Source of the DNA: Agaribacillus aureus
GTDB taxonomy: Bacteria; Bacteroidota; Bacteroidia; Cytophagales; Cyclobacteriaceae
Length of the DNA: 64,000 nucleotides
Direction of reading: 5' to 3'
NCBI GenBank assembly: GCA_030442055.1
Contig: JAUJEB010000001.1
Span: forward strand, 1,612,001 to 1,676,000
Shown: positions 47,071-57,657 of the stretch, piece after piece
Layout of the letters: each line of letters starts with the position of its first letter
Position numbering within the stretch: the stretch's first letter is position 1
The notes under the pieces: generated by a model
Seen by the model: the letters and a program-made list of their open reading frames with translations, nothing else
Databases searched by the model: none
What the model was told of the DNA's origin: nothing
Translations under genes and position numbers: made by a program

Positions 47071-47757
47071 ATGATGAAAGCAAGGCTATTATCAATTTTG
47101 ACAGCAAGCATTTTGCTGGTGTTCTCAATCAGTACGACAACTTTAACAAGTTGTAATGCTAGCAGAACCGTAAAGGGAGGAGCCATCGGTGCAGGCGCGG
47201 GAGGCGCTGTTGGGGCAGTAATCGGCAAGGCGGCCGGGAATACGGCAGTTGGCGCTATCATTGGTGCAGCCGTAGGTGGAACGGCGGGCGCCTTGATAGG
47301 TAGAAAAATGGATAGGCAAGCGGAAGAGTTAAGGAGTGACCTGGAAGGAGCGGAAATAGAGCGTGTTGGGGAAGGCATTAAAATTACCTTCGACTCGGGA
47401 TTGATGTTTGCCACCAATTCATCAAGCCTTAATCAAAAAACCAAAGATAATCTCTCGGAACTTGCCACCACATTAAAAAAATACGAAGACACCAATATTT
47501 TAATTGAAGGGCATACTGACAGCACGGGAGCAGATGAATACAACCAAACACTGTCTGAAAAAAGAGCTACTGCTGTTTCAGGTTATCTGATGAGCCTGGG
47601 TGTTGCAGGCCAACGACTTTCTACCGTAGGTTATGGAGAAGGTCAACCGATTGCCGACAATGAAACTGTTGAAGGCCGGCAAGAAAACAGACGTGTGGAA
47701 GTAGCTATTTATGCCAACGAAAAAATGAAAAAAGCAGCCAAAAGAGGCGATTTGTAA
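47071..47757 (+). CDS. OmpA-family lipoprotein with glycine zipper
   Basis: A 228-residue outer-membrane lipoprotein. The lipobox is near SISTTTLTSC, a glycine-zipper segment spans about residues 35-85 (GGAIGAGAGGAVGAVIGKAA), and an OmpA/MotB peptidoglycan-binding domain follows (ILIEGHTDSTGADEYNQTLS, RRVEV near the end). It anchors the envelope to peptidoglycan. The zipper may oligomerise in the membrane. A second in-frame ATG follows the first. Monocistronic. Confidence 0.9.
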   Translation: MMKARLLSILTASILLVFSISTTTLTSCNASRTVKGGAIGAGAGGAVGAVIGKAAGNTAVGAIIGAAVGGTAGALIGRKMDRQAEELRSDLEGAEIERVGEGIKITFDSGLMFATNSSSLNQKTKDNLSELATTLKKYEDTNILIEGHTDSTGADEYNQTLSEKRATAVSGYLMSLGVAGQRLSTVGYGEGQPIADNETVEGRQENRRVEVAIYANEKMKKAAKRGDL

Positions 47758-47950
47758 GCCATTTGCGGTTTTTTCTGGAGGTTGGAGGGCATTTTCTTAA
47801 AGGCACCCGAGTGCCTCCTGACGGCATCAAAAATACAGTCATAGTGTGACCCCGGGTCATGCTATGGCTGATTAAATTTCGGCATTTTAGTCGCCGGTAA
47901 CCGGTTCTTTCCAACACCAATTATCTTGTTGCACAGCTTTTGGATCATCA

Positions 47951-49228
47951 TTAATTTGTTTTTTGTACCAGATCCCGGAGATATACCTTAAATATAGTTC
48001 CCTTACCCAGCTCACTTTCAACCTCGATCCTGCCACCCAGGGACTCAACCTGAGATTTGACAATGCTCAGTCCTAATCCTTTACCTTCCACCTTGCGATG
48101 AAATCTTTGAAAAAGACGAAACAGCCTGTGTCCGTTTTTCTTGAGGTCGATGCCGATACCGTTATCGGATACGATCAGCACAGTAAAGCCCGGTATTTTT
48201 TCCGTTTTAACATGTATGATGGGATCCCTGTCCCTTGCCTTGTATTTTATGGCGTTGGTTAAGAGATTCAGTATGATACTTTCCAGGTAGCTTGGGGGGT
48301 ATTCAATGTTCTCAGCAGCCGTAAAATCCTCTTTTATGATAGCATTTTTATTCCTGATCTCCAGGGAAATGACCATCTTTATATTGTGGATCAGCTTACT
48401 GAAATTAATCAATTTCGCCGTTTTGGAGGGCTCATTCCTGGCTTCAATTACTTTATTTAGGTCATCAACCTTACCTGAAAGTTTTTTCACCGAAGATTCA
48501 ATCAAAGCAATGATGTGATCATTTTCCTCCGTCTCTCCGTTTTTTTGATTTAAGCGATAGATATCGATCAAACCGCGAATGTTGGCCAGCGGCGATTTGA
48601 TATCATGGGTGATTACAAAAGCGCTTTGTTTATATTGAGAATTGATAATTTGCAAATCTCTTGTTTGTACTTTCAGCGTATCATAGGCCCTCAACATGAG
48701 TACTTTTGAGCCAATGATAGCGGCAATTGTTTCCAATAAATGCAGGTGCTCTTCCTTAAAAAAGCCTTTCTCCGGATGTTCCGAATCAATAACGCCAATT
48801 ACCTGATCCTGTATTAATATGGGTACTGTAATTTCCGATAACCTGCGTTCGTCGTCTACCACATAGTCCGGGTTCTCAGACACGTCGTTCACAATTTGCG
48901 ACTTGCCTGTCATCGCTACTTTGCCTACAATACCCTTCCCAAATGCCAATGTGATCGGATTTTTTATAACATTGGGTTTTGGACTTTTGGGACCGTAAGC
49001 TGCTTTTTGGACAAGTACTTCCTTTTCTGCGTCAATTAAATAAATTACACAGTCAATAAATCCCAGTTTAGATATAACATTCTTAGCAACGTCCCAGATA
49101 ATATCATCAATGGTATTTTTATCGGTTAACGAGGCTGCAAATTTTTTGATAATTTGCAGTTGATTTTCTCTTTTGCTTCCGAGATCCATAATCATTGTTT
49201 CCATATTCTCCACTAAAAAATCGGACAT
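47951..49228 (-). CDS. GAF-domain sensor histidine kinase
   Basis: A 425-residue cytoplasmic two-component kinase from the ATG at 49228; an earlier TTG is less likely. A GAF domain covers roughly residues 25-190 (GIVGKVAMTGKSQIVNDVSE). The H-box is FVITHDIKSPLANIRGL and the ATPase domain has NLLTNAIKYKA, VSDNGIGIDL and GKGLGLSIVKS. No response regulator is adjacent, so it is an orphan kinase. The input signal is unknown. The C-terminus ends shortly after the G2 region, as usual. Confidence 0.92.
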   Translation of the reverse strand: MSDFLVENMETMIMDLGSKRENQLQIIKKFAASLTDKNTIDDIIWDVAKNVISKLGFIDCVIYLIDAEKEVLVQKAAYGPKSPKPNVIKNPITLAFGKGIVGKVAMTGKSQIVNDVSENPDYVVDDERRLSEITVPILIQDQVIGVIDSEHPEKGFFKEEHLHLLETIAAIIGSKVLMLRAYDTLKVQTRDLQIINSQYKQSAFVITHDIKSPLANIRGLIDIYRLNQKNGETEENDHIIALIESSVKKLSGKVDDLNKVIEARNEPSKTAKLINFSKLIHNIKMVISLEIRNKNAIIKEDFTAAENIEYPPSYLESIILNLLTNAIKYKARDRDPIIHVKTEKIPGFTVLIVSDNGIGIDLKKNGHRLFRLFQRFHRKVEGKGLGLSIVKSQVESLGGRIEVESELGKGTIFKVYLRDLVQKTN

Positions 49229-49466
49229 TTTTGGCTCAACCAAATGCTTCCATCCGTTGTTAGAAATAATAAAGAACAATTAACCCCTGAAAATACCCTT
49301 ATTTTTAGTAAAAGCCTAAAAATCAGTAATTTGGTAACAATCTAGCGGATAAGTGGCACGTAAGAAATTTATCTATCTGAAAAAAAACCGATCACGTTCA
49401 CTTAAGATACGGCATTTCTTACCAAAAAATTACCTGTCCCAAATCCCCAATACTTTGATTCTCAGA

Positions 49467-49958
49467 TTATTGGTCTACTTCTGAAAGCGGTTTTAAATTG
49501 GCTGGAATTTCATTGCTCGTTTCATCATCCTCAGCGCTAAATGGAAAAACTTCAAGAATGGGGCTTTCTATGATACTTGTAATGTTATAGGTAACCAACA
49601 TATTGCTTAAACTCTGTTGCAATTTATCGTAGGCGTCCTTCACATTTTCAGCTGAAACCAGCATATAATTGGTGACCTTCTTTTCCTTTCCGGAGTCGCC
49701 ATCGTCTACCTGGTAAACAATTTTGCACTTGTACCAAATGTCAAACCCCTCGAAATAAAACACATCATTAATGTTGGTTTTGGAGATTTGTGTCACTATA
49801 AAACTACCGCTGATCATGTTCTCAAGCAGCTCATATATTCTCGACTCTGCTTCGGTGTAGGTAAAGGCATCTACCAGATAAGGCTCTGTAACCTCTTTAA
49901 CAATGCCCTGATCATTCTCCTTTTGATATTTTGCTTTACATACAAACCAGATTCTCAT
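49467..49958 (-). CDS. DUF4494 family protein
   Basis: A 163-residue protein from the ATG at 49958. It matches the Bacteroidota-restricted DUF4494 type: RIWFVCKAKYQKENDQG at the start, VTEPYLVDAFTYTEAESRIY, and a strand-rich middle with DIWYKCKIVYQV. The acidic C-terminus is disordered. Function is unknown. No export signal. Upstream 150 bases lead to a divergent THUMP methyltransferase gene. Confidence 0.85.
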   Translation of the reverse strand: MRIWFVCKAKYQKENDQGIVKEVTEPYLVDAFTYTEAESRIYELLENMISGSFIVTQISKTNINDVFYFEGFDIWYKCKIVYQVDDGDSGKEKKVTNYMLVSAENVKDAYDKLQQSLSNMLVTYNITSIIESPILEVFPFSAEDDETSNEIPANLKPLSEVDQ

Positions 49959-50103
49959 CAGCAATTAGTTTTTAAGTGAGGTGCGAATATACGGTGTTGC
50001 GATTATTTATCAAGCACTTTAAGATATTTTGTAAGCTAAAAATATTTGTGATTGCCTATTTTGGAGATAACAATGTTACCTTTGGCACTTTAACCGATTG
50101 CCA

Positions 50104-51264
50104 ATGATTGCATCATCGAAAATTGTTATTACCTGCGGAAAAGAAATACCCCGGATTTTAAGCCGGGAGTTAACAGATTTAGGGTATAAAATTGAATCTG
50201 AAAATAAGCTTGATGTCACTATCACCGGCACATTTGAAGATTGTCTGTTCCTGAATATGCACCTGCGCACAGCACATAGGGTACTTTTCCTGATTTCTGC
50301 GTTTAAAGCCTATAATCCGGACAAGCTTTACAAAAACATCAAGGCCATTCCATGGGAAAAATACCTGCATCCCGATGGTTATATAAGCATTAGTTCCTAC
50401 GTGCACAATGAGCACATCCGGGACACCCGATTTGCCAACTTGCGGGTAAAAGATGGCATTGCCGACAGAATGACATCAAAAATGGGTCGAAGACCAGACT
50501 CCGGGCCCGACAGAAACCAGGCCGTTTTATTTTTGCATTGGGTGGGTGACAAGGCAGCTATTTATTTCGATACCAGCGGGGAGACGATCGCCAAACACAA
50601 TTACCGAAAAATGCCTTATGCAGCCCCTCTTATGGAGTCGCTAGCCTCCGCTATTATACTGAGCACCAAATGGGGAGGAGAAGGTCATTTCATAAATCCA
50701 ATGTGCGGAAGTGGAACCCTGGCTATCGAGGCGGCACTGATGGGTTTGAACATAGCACCTGGTTTGTCAAGAGCCAATTTTGGGTTTATGCACCTGAAAA
50801 CATATAATGCCGGCACCTGGAAAAAAATCAAATTAGAAGCTCACAAGAAAATTAGAAATAAACTCAGCGGCAAGATCATTGCCACAGACATTAGTGCCAA
50901 GGCACTAAATGCAGCCACCACCAACGCTCGGGTTGCAGAGGTCGAAGATCTGATACAGTTTGAAAAGGCGGATTTCTCAAAAACCACCATCCCGGAAGGT
51001 GATGGGATCGTAATACTAAATCCGGCTTACGGAGAAAGAATAGGAGAAGCGGAACAGCTGATACCGGTGTATTCAGGTATAGGTGATTTCTTTAAAAACC
51101 GTTGTTCCGGCAAAACAGGTTACATCTTTACAGGCAATGCAGAGCTAGGCAAGAAGGTAGGGCTAAGAACCCGTCGCAAGATCCCATTTTACAATGCAAA
51201 AATCGAATGCAGGCTATTGGAATATGAGCTTTATGCCGGTTCGCGAAAAGAAGTAAGTAAATAG
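50104..51264 (+). CDS. THUMP-domain RNA methyltransferase
   Basis: A 386-residue SAM-dependent methyltransferase of the RlmL/TrmN-like group. The N-terminal ~160 residues carry a ferredoxin-like/THUMP RNA-binding module; motif I is FINPMCGSGTLAIEAAL, and motif IV is NPAYGER (NPPY is the usual form, NPEY and NPAY occur in this phylum). It probably makes N2-methylguanine in rRNA or tRNA. Which RNA is not settled. The ATG at 50104 is favoured over a TTG two codons before. It is divergent from DUF4494 and 81 bases before the patatin gene on the same strand. Confidence 0.9.
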   Translation: MIASSKIVITCGKEIPRILSRELTDLGYKIESENKLDVTITGTFEDCLFLNMHLRTAHRVLFLISAFKAYNPDKLYKNIKAIPWEKYLHPDGYISISSYVHNEHIRDTRFANLRVKDGIADRMTSKMGRRPDSGPDRNQAVLFLHWVGDKAAIYFDTSGETIAKHNYRKMPYAAPLMESLASAIILSTKWGGEGHFINPMCGSGTLAIEAALMGLNIAPGLSRANFGFMHLKTYNAGTWKKIKLEAHKKIRNKLSGKIIATDISAKALNAATTNARVAEVEDLIQFEKADFSKTTIPEGDGIVILNPAYGERIGEAEQLIPVYSGIGDFFKNRCSGKTGYIFTGNAELGKKVGLRTRRKIPFYNAKIECRLLEYELYAGSRKEVSK

Positions 51265-51345
51265 CACACAGAGGGGATTTTTTGTTTTTTTTATCCCATA
51301 ATTGCCTTTTTTTTTATCATCTTTGTTTCAAGCGGATAAAAGAAA

Positions 51346-53661
51346 ATGATCGATAAAGTAATTTATTCTTTCCCTGTTCAGCTTCTAATAAATCACATAA
51401 GAAAAAACCACGCCTTGCTATTCAGCTGGGTGATTTTATTCTTTATTGTGACCAATAGTTTTGGAAGACTATTGGGCATCCCCTACCTGTTCCTTGACCC
51501 TGAATACCTGGGTCAAACCAACTTTTGGAGTTTTTTTATTACCGGAATTGCCATTGGTGTATTCATTATGGCATTTAACACCACCAGCTATATCGTCGAC
51601 GCGGAAAGATTTAGCTTTCTGGCGGGATTAACACGCCCTTTTACCAAGTACTTTGTCAACAATAGCATCATCCCTCTCATATTTATCATAACCTATATAA
51701 TCAACATTTTTCGATTTCAGTATTTTGCTGAAAACAAGCCCCTAGGCATTATTTTATTGCTGATACTTGGCTTTGTATCAGGAATGGTTTTTATTATTAG
51801 CTTAACTTTTATTTACTTCTGGAGTACCAACAAAGATGTCTTTAAAATATTGGCCTCAAACGTCGAAAAACGATTAAAAAAGGTAAAGGCCACCAGGGCG
51901 CAAATCATGCGTAAATACTTGTTTGAGCCCAAGAATCCGGTAAGGGTAGACAGTTACATCAATTTTTCGCTAAGACGGAAGTTTAAACTTAGAAAAGTTA
52001 CCAAGAATATCCTCCACAAGTACGACAAAAATGTGTTATTCAAGGTATTTGATCAAAACCATCTTAATTCTGTTATTTTACAGGCATTTATCATCCTGGC
52101 CATTCTGATACTTGGCGTTTTCCGGGATTTTGGTTTTTTCCAAATCCCTGCCGCCGCCAGCACCATACTATTTTTAACGATTCTGATCATGATTGCGGGA
52201 GCCATTACTTACTGGCTCAGAGGCTGGACCATATTCTCAATAATTGTTTTTATTATTGTTTTAAATGCCATCGTAAAAACGGAGGTACTTGAAAGATCCT
52301 ATCAGGCTTATGGGATGGATTACACTACTGAAAAGGCCCCCTACACCCTTCAGGAAATAAAAAAATCCAACACGCTGGAACGGGTAAACAGCGACATAAA
52401 AGCCACCAAAAAAATCTTAAACAACTGGAGAAGTAAATTCCCTGAAAACGCCAGGCCCAAAATGGTTTTTGTCTGTTCCAGCGGCGGCGGCCTGCGATCT
52501 GCGCTTTGGACAACAACAGCCATCCAAAAAGCAGATAGTATCACCGGTGGAAAACTGATGGATCATACCATGTTAATGACCGGAGCATCCGGGGGGTTGC
52601 TGGGACTAAGCTATTTCAGGGAATTGGCGCTCAGAAAGAAAAATGGCGAGGATCTTTCGATCTATGACAGTCAGTATTTGTATAACATTGCCTCTGACAA
52701 TCTGAATCCCATCATTTTCACCTTGCTTGTCAATGATCTTTTCATCCCCTTTCCACAGTTTTTCAGTTATGGGGGCAAGAAATATCTGAAAGACCGGGGC
52801 TTTGCTTTTGAACAGCAGCTCAATAAAAATACGCACAACATACTGAATAAATCGTTGGCTGATTACCGCGTTCCTGAACAGCTATCGCAGATTCCAATGT
52901 TGATTATGTCACCAACCATCATCAACGACGGCAGAAAAATGTTTATTTCTCCCCAGAATATCTCCTATATGAATACGGCTGATGTGCAAAGCCAGAGTTT
53001 TAACCTGGACCGGATCAAGGGTATTGAATTCAGACATTTTTTTCGAAATCAGGCATCGGGTAGTTTACGTTTTTTAAGCGCTTTACGCATGAGCGCCACC
53101 TTTCCATATATTACACCAAATATTTCATTGCCCAGCGAGCCACCCATGGAAATTATGGACTCCGGCATTTCAGATAATTTTGGCATAGCCGATGCCATCA
53201 AGTTTTTATTCGTTTTCAAAAGCTGGATCAGCGAAAATACCGGTGGCGTGGTAATTCTATCTTTACGAGACTCCGATAAAGACAGACCTATAACAGAAAG
53301 CCGCGGATTCTCTCTGTTTCAAAAGTTCTTCACCCCTATTCGCAGCCTATACGTAAACTGGGATAACATACAGGATTTTAACAATGACAATCTGGTAGAA
53401 TTTGCCCAATCCTGGTTTGATGGCTCTATAGAAAAAATTGAACTCCAATATGTTAACAGAACCATTACCTATAACGGAAACAATAAAAACAACAAAAGAG
53501 CCATTCCTATATCCCAACAAGAATACACCACTGAAAGAGCATCTTTAAGCTGGCGCCTCACCGGCAAGGAGAAAAAACATATCATAGAAAGTATTGAAAG
53601 TACCGAAAATCAAATTGCACTGGCCCAAATCAAGCGTCTTTTGCAGAATGACAATCAGTGA
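51346..53661 (+). CDS. Membrane patatin-like phospholipase
   Basis: A 771-residue protein: about eight membrane helices in the N-terminal 320 residues (SWVILFFIVTNSFG, IAIGVFIMAFNT, LGIILLLILGFVSGMVFIIS, AFIILAILILGVF and others), then a patatin domain. Oxyanion motif SGGGLR is at about residue 384, nucleophile GASGG at about 413, and the Asp in DSGISDN at about 604. Patatins hydrolyse phospholipids or other acyl esters. The membrane-embedded N-terminus would place it at the inner membrane. Physiological substrate unknown. It precedes icmF by 111 bases but a promoter could lie between. Confidence 0.88.
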   Translation: MIDKVIYSFPVQLLINHIRKNHALLFSWVILFFIVTNSFGRLLGIPYLFLDPEYLGQTNFWSFFITGIAIGVFIMAFNTTSYIVDAERFSFLAGLTRPFTKYFVNNSIIPLIFIITYIINIFRFQYFAENKPLGIILLLILGFVSGMVFIISLTFIYFWSTNKDVFKILASNVEKRLKKVKATRAQIMRKYLFEPKNPVRVDSYINFSLRRKFKLRKVTKNILHKYDKNVLFKVFDQNHLNSVILQAFIILAILILGVFRDFGFFQIPAAASTILFLTILIMIAGAITYWLRGWTIFSIIVFIIVLNAIVKTEVLERSYQAYGMDYTTEKAPYTLQEIKKSNTLERVNSDIKATKKILNNWRSKFPENARPKMVFVCSSGGGLRSALWTTTAIQKADSITGGKLMDHTMLMTGASGGLLGLSYFRELALRKKNGEDLSIYDSQYLYNIASDNLNPIIFTLLVNDLFIPFPQFFSYGGKKYLKDRGFAFEQQLNKNTHNILNKSLADYRVPEQLSQIPMLIMSPTIINDGRKMFISPQNISYMNTADVQSQSFNLDRIKGIEFRHFFRNQASGSLRFLSALRMSATFPYITPNISLPSEPPMEIMDSGISDNFGIADAIKFLFVFKSWISENTGGVVILSLRDSDKDRPITESRGFSLFQKFFTPIRSLYVNWDNIQDFNNDNLVEFAQSWFDGSIEKIELQYVNRTITYNGNNKNNKRAIPISQQEYTTERASLSWRLTGKEKKHIIESIESTENQIALAQIKRLLQNDNQ

Positions 53662-53772
53662 GAAGATATGATTTGTAAGGCAACTTTCCGGATCGTTTCA
53701 ATACTTGACGATTTCATTAAAAATCTTAAATTATTAAGTATTTTTACCCGTAGATAAACAATAAAAGCCATT

Positions 53773-56700
53773 ATGTCAGTGACTACACAGGCCATATATA
53801 AACCCAAAAACCATATTCGGATCGTTACTGCCGCCTCGCTTTTTGATGGTCATGATGCCGCTATTAACATCATGAGAAGAATCATTCAGTCCACGGGAGT
53901 TGAGGTAATACACCTGGGCCATAATCGCTCGGTCCAGGAAATAGTAGATTGCGCCATTCAGGAAGACGCGCAGGCTATTGCCATCACTTCTTACCAGGGA
54001 GGTCATGTTGAATATTTGAAGTATATGTATGATCTCTTACAGGAAAAAGGCGCCGGCCACATTAAAATATTTGGCGGTGGCGGCGGCACTATTCTTCCCG
54101 AAGAAATTAAGGATCTGCACGCTTATGGCATTGCGCGCATCTACTCCCCCGATGACGGACGCTCCATGGGTTTGCAGGGAATGATTAACGACCTGGTAAA
54201 AAAATCTGACTATGCCATTGGAGACAATCTAAATGGCGAATTGAAAGGACTTGAAAAAAAAGAGCCTAAAACCATTGCCCGGTTAATTTCTGCCGCTGAA
54301 AACTTTCCGGAGAAATCAGAAAAAATACTTAAAGGTATTCAAAGTAAAATCGGTTCGTCACCTGTACTGGGCATCACAGGAACAGGAGGAGCTGGTAAGT
54401 CATCGCTTGTTGATGAGTTGGTAAGAAGATTCTTAATAGATTTTAAGGAGAAATCGGTGGCCATTATTTCCGTAGACCCATCCAAAAGACGAACGGGTGG
54501 TGCGTTGCTCGGCGACCGGATAAGAATGAATGCCATCAACAACAGCAGGGTGTATATGCGCTCCCTGGCCACGCGGCAATCCAACCTTGCGCTCTCCAAA
54601 TATGTACAGGAAGCCATAAATGTCGTTAAAGCCGCCAGGTATGATCTTATCATCCTTGAAACTTCCGGTATAGGGCAATCCGATACCGAGATCATCGAGC
54701 ATTCGGATCTGTCACTGTACGTCATGACCCCGGAGTACGGGGCGGCGACACAGTTGGAAAAGATAGATATGCTCGACTTTGCCGATATTATTGCCCTCAA
54801 TAAATTTGATAAAAGAGGGGCACTGGATGCGCTCAGGGATGTAAAAAAACAATATAAACGCAATCATAATCTTTGGGAAACAGCTGATGAAGCATTGCCG
54901 GTATTTGGAACGATTGCTTCGCAGTTCAACGATCCGGGAATGAATCGCCTGTACAGGGCCATCATTGATAAAATAAGAGAAAGGACAAATGCTGACTTAC
55001 ATTCCAATTTTGAAATTTCAGCAGAAATGTCTGAAAAAATCTACATTATCCCACCCAATAAAACGCGGTATTTATCGGAGATAACCGAGGCCAATCGCGG
55101 TTATGATAAGTGGGTAAAGGAACAATCGGCGATCGCACAGAAACTATTTGGTTTACACAAGGCGAAGGAAAGCATTGAGGAAAGCATACAACCGGACAAA
55201 TCCGCTCTGCTTGAAAGTCTCAACCAGATAATCAATGATCTGACCCTGGAATTAGATCCCAAAAACAAAAAACTGCTGGACGAATGGCCCGAAAAGTTAA
55301 AGAAATACAAAGATGATTTTTTTGTTTACCAGGTCAGAGAAAAAGAAATAAAGATAGCCACACATAGCAAGTCTCTTTCTCAATCACTAATTCCTAAAAT
55401 CAGTTTGCCCAGGTATGAGGCATGGGGAGATTTACTCACCTGGATTTTGCAGGAAAATGTTCCGGGAGAGTTTCCATTCACCGCTGGTGTGTTTCCATTC
55501 AAAAGGCAGGGAGAGGACCCAACACGCATGTTCGCCGGCGAGGGTGGACCGGAAAGAACCAATAAGAGATTCCATTATGTATCACTCGGATTGCCGGCAA
55601 ACAGGCTGTCTACGGCCTTTGACTCTGTTACATTGTACGGAGAAGATCCAGATTATCGCCCGGATATCTATGGGAAAATTGGCAATTCAGGCGTCAATGT
55701 TTGTTGCCTGGATGATGCTAAAAAGCTTTATTCGGGTTTTAACCTGGCCGACGCCAAAACCTCTGTATCCATGACAATCAATGGGCCCGCGGCGGCTATC
55801 TGTGCTTTCTTTATGAATGCGGCCATTGACCAACAATGTGAAATTTACATTCGTGAAAATGGTATGGAGGCCGCAATCAATAAACAAATAGATAAGCTAT
55901 TTGAAGACAAGGGGGCTGACAGACCTGTCTATAATGGTGACCTTCCGGAGGGTAATGATGGCTTGGGCTTAATGTTACTGGGACTGACCGGCGATCAGGT
56001 TTTGCCGCCGGAGGTGTACGAAAAGATCAAAGCGGAAACACTGCGCAAAGTGCGGGGAACAGTGCAGGCAGATATTTTAAAAGAAGACCAGGCTCAAAAT
56101 ACCTGTATTTTTTCTACAGAATTTTCCCTGCGACTTATGGGTGACGTACAACAATATTTCATCGATCATAGTGTCAGGAATTTTTATTCTGTCTCTATCT
56201 CCGGTTACCATATCGCAGAGGCCGGTGCCAATCCAATTTCCCAACTTGCCTTTACCCTGGCTAATGGTTTCACCTTTGTAGAATATTACGTTTCCCGTGG
56301 CATGGATATCAATAAATTTGCCCCAAACCTATCCTTCTTTTTCTCAAACGGCGTGGATCCCGAATACGCCGTCATCGGTAGAGTAGCCAGAAGGATCTGG
56401 GCAAAGGCCCTAAAAAATAAGTATGGCGCAGACACCCGGTCGCAAATGCTAAAATACCATATCCAGACATCAGGGCGGTCACTGCATGCGCAGGAAATTG
56501 ATTTTAATGACATCAGAACCACTTTGCAGGCATTATACGCCATATATGATAATTGCAATTCTCTGCACACTAACGCTTACGACGAAGCCATCACCACACC
56601 TACCGAAGATTCCGTCAGGAGAGCCATGGCCATTCAGCTGATCATCAATAAGGAATTAGGACTGGCAAAAAATGAGAATCCTTTGCAAGGGAGCTTTATC

Positions 56701-57153
56701 ATCGAAACATTAACCGACCTGGTTGAAGAGGCGGTGCTCATGGAATTTGACCGCATCACGGAACGCGGCGGCGTGCTTGGTGCCATGGAAACTATGTATC
56801 AGAGGAGTAAAATTCAGGAAGAAAGTTTATATTACGAAACACTCAAGCACACCGGCGAATACCCGATCATCGGTGTGAATACCTTCCTATCCTCCAAAGG
56901 TTCTCCTACCATTATTCCGGAAGAGGTAATCCGGGCTACAAAAGATGAAAAAGAATTTCAAATCAGCATGTTGGCGGCGCTGCACAAAAGAAATGCTAAA
57001 AAATCCGAAGAATTGTTAAATCAAATGCAGAAAGCTGCCATATTAAATGAAAATTTGTTTACCTCCTTAATGGAGGTCACCAAATATTGCTCACTGGGAC
57101 AAATAACCAATGCTTTGTTTGAGGTAGGTGGGCAATATCGCAGAAATATGTAA
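53773..57153 (+). CDS. icmF: Fused isobutyryl-CoA mutase IcmF
   Basis: A 1126-residue fusion: B12-binding domain with DGHD at residues 25-28, then a MeaI/MeaB-type G-protein domain (Walker A GTGGAGKS at 203-210, switch [13 protein letters not shown]), then the mutase domain with substrate-binding and B12-contacting segments ([20 protein letters not shown]). It interconverts isobutyryl-CoA and n-butyryl-CoA using adenosylcobalamin and proofreads the cofactor with GTP. Fusion architecture and length are family-typical. It supports branched-chain/valine and butyrate metabolism. It is co-directional with an OsmC gene 18 bases after. Confidence 0.95.
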   Translation: MSVTTQAIYKPKNHIRIVTAASLFDGHDAAINIMRRIIQSTGVEVIHLGHNRSVQEIVDCAIQEDAQAIAITSYQGGHVEYLKYMYDLLQEKGAGHIKIFGGGGGTILPEEIKDLHAYGIARIYSPDDGRSMGLQGMINDLVKKSDYAIGDNLNGELKGLEKKEPKTIARLISAAENFPEKSEKILKGIQSKIGSSPVLGITGTGGAGKSSLVDELVRRFLIDFKEKSVAIISVDPSKRRTGGALLGDRIRMNAINNSRVYMRSLATRQSNLALSKYVQEAINVVKAARYDLIILETSGIGQSDTEIIEHSDLSLYVMTPEYGAATQLEKIDMLDFADIIALNKFDKRGALDALRDVKKQYKRNHNLWETADEALPVFGTIASQFNDPGMNRLYRAIIDKIRERTNADLHSNFEISAEMSEKIYIIPPNKTRYLSEITEANRGYDKWVKEQSAIAQKLFGLHKAKESIEESIQPDKSALLESLNQIINDLTLELDPKNKKLLDEWPEKLKKYKDDFFVYQVREKEIKIATHSKSLSQSLIPKISLPRYEAWGDLLTWILQENVPGEFPFTAGVFPFKRQGEDPTRMFAGEGGPERTNKRFHYVSLGLPANRLSTAFDSVTLYGEDPDYRPDIYGKIGNSGVNVCCLDDAKKLYSGFNLADAKTSVSMTINGPAAAICAFFMNAAIDQQCEIYIRENGMEAAINKQIDKLFEDKGADRPVYNGDLPEGNDGLGLMLLGLTGDQVLPPEVYEKIKAETLRKVRGTVQADILKEDQAQNTCIFSTEFSLRLMGDVQQYFIDHSVRNFYSVSISGYHIAEAGANPISQLAFTLANGFTFVEYYVSRGMDINKFAPNLSFFFSNGVDPEYAVIGRVARRIWAKALKNKYGADTRSQMLKYHIQTSGRSLHAQEIDFNDIRTTLQALYAIYDNCNSLHTNAYDEAITTPTEDSVRRAMAIQLIINKELGLAKNENPLQGSFIIETLTDLVEEAVLMEFDRITERGGVLGAMETMYQRSKIQEESLYYETLKHTGEYPIIGVNTFLSSKGSPTIIPEEVIRATKDEKEFQISMLAALHKRNAKKSEELLNQMQKAAILNENLFTSLMEVTKYCSLGQITNALFEVGGQYRRNM

Positions 57154-57171
57154 AACGTCTAAACAATCTAT

Positions 57172-57576
57172 ATGAAAAACAGCACCAGGTATATCTCAGA
57201 CCATCTTTACGAGGCTACCAATGACAGTGGGGACAGCATACAAATCGATATGAGGGAAAAAGATGAGAAAAAAGGATTTTCTCCCATGGAATTAGTATTG
57301 TCAGCAGTCTCAGGTTGTGCGGTGGTTGATATTGTTTCCATGCTCAAAAAAAAGAGAAAAACTGTCAAAGACATCGTTGTGGAGACCGAAGGGTGGAGAA
57401 ATGAAGATTACCCGAGAAAGTTTAATAAAATTCACTCCAGGTATATCCTGACCTCCCCAGATACTAACGAAGAAGAGCTGGCTAAGGTAGCCAAATTAAC
57501 CCTGGATAAATATTGCTCCGTTGCGTCTTCTTTAAACGTAAAGATCGATTTTTCGGTAGTGGTGATAAACGAGTGA
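57172..57576 (+). CDS. OsmC/Ohr family protein
   Basis: A 134-residue thiol peroxidase of the OsmC family. Cys residues at the two family positions are visible: SAVSGCAVVDIV and LDKYCSVASS. The GFSPMELVLSA stretch and N-terminal strands are standard. It reduces organic hydroperoxides with lipoyl or thiol donors. Located 18 bases after icmF, so it is probably co-expressed with the mutase. The Ohr subclass versus YhfA-like subclass cannot be decided. Confidence 0.9.
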   Translation: MKNSTRYISDHLYEATNDSGDSIQIDMREKDEKKGFSPMELVLSAVSGCAVVDIVSMLKKKRKTVKDIVVETEGWRNEDYPRKFNKIHSRYILTSPDTNEEELAKVAKLTLDKYCSVASSLNVKIDFSVVVINE

Positions 57577-57657
57577 TGATCCGTTCCGGGTTTTTAGTTT
57601 TGTTAAATACAAGATCAAATCTGTAATATCCCAATTTTATTTCGACTACAAACGTGC

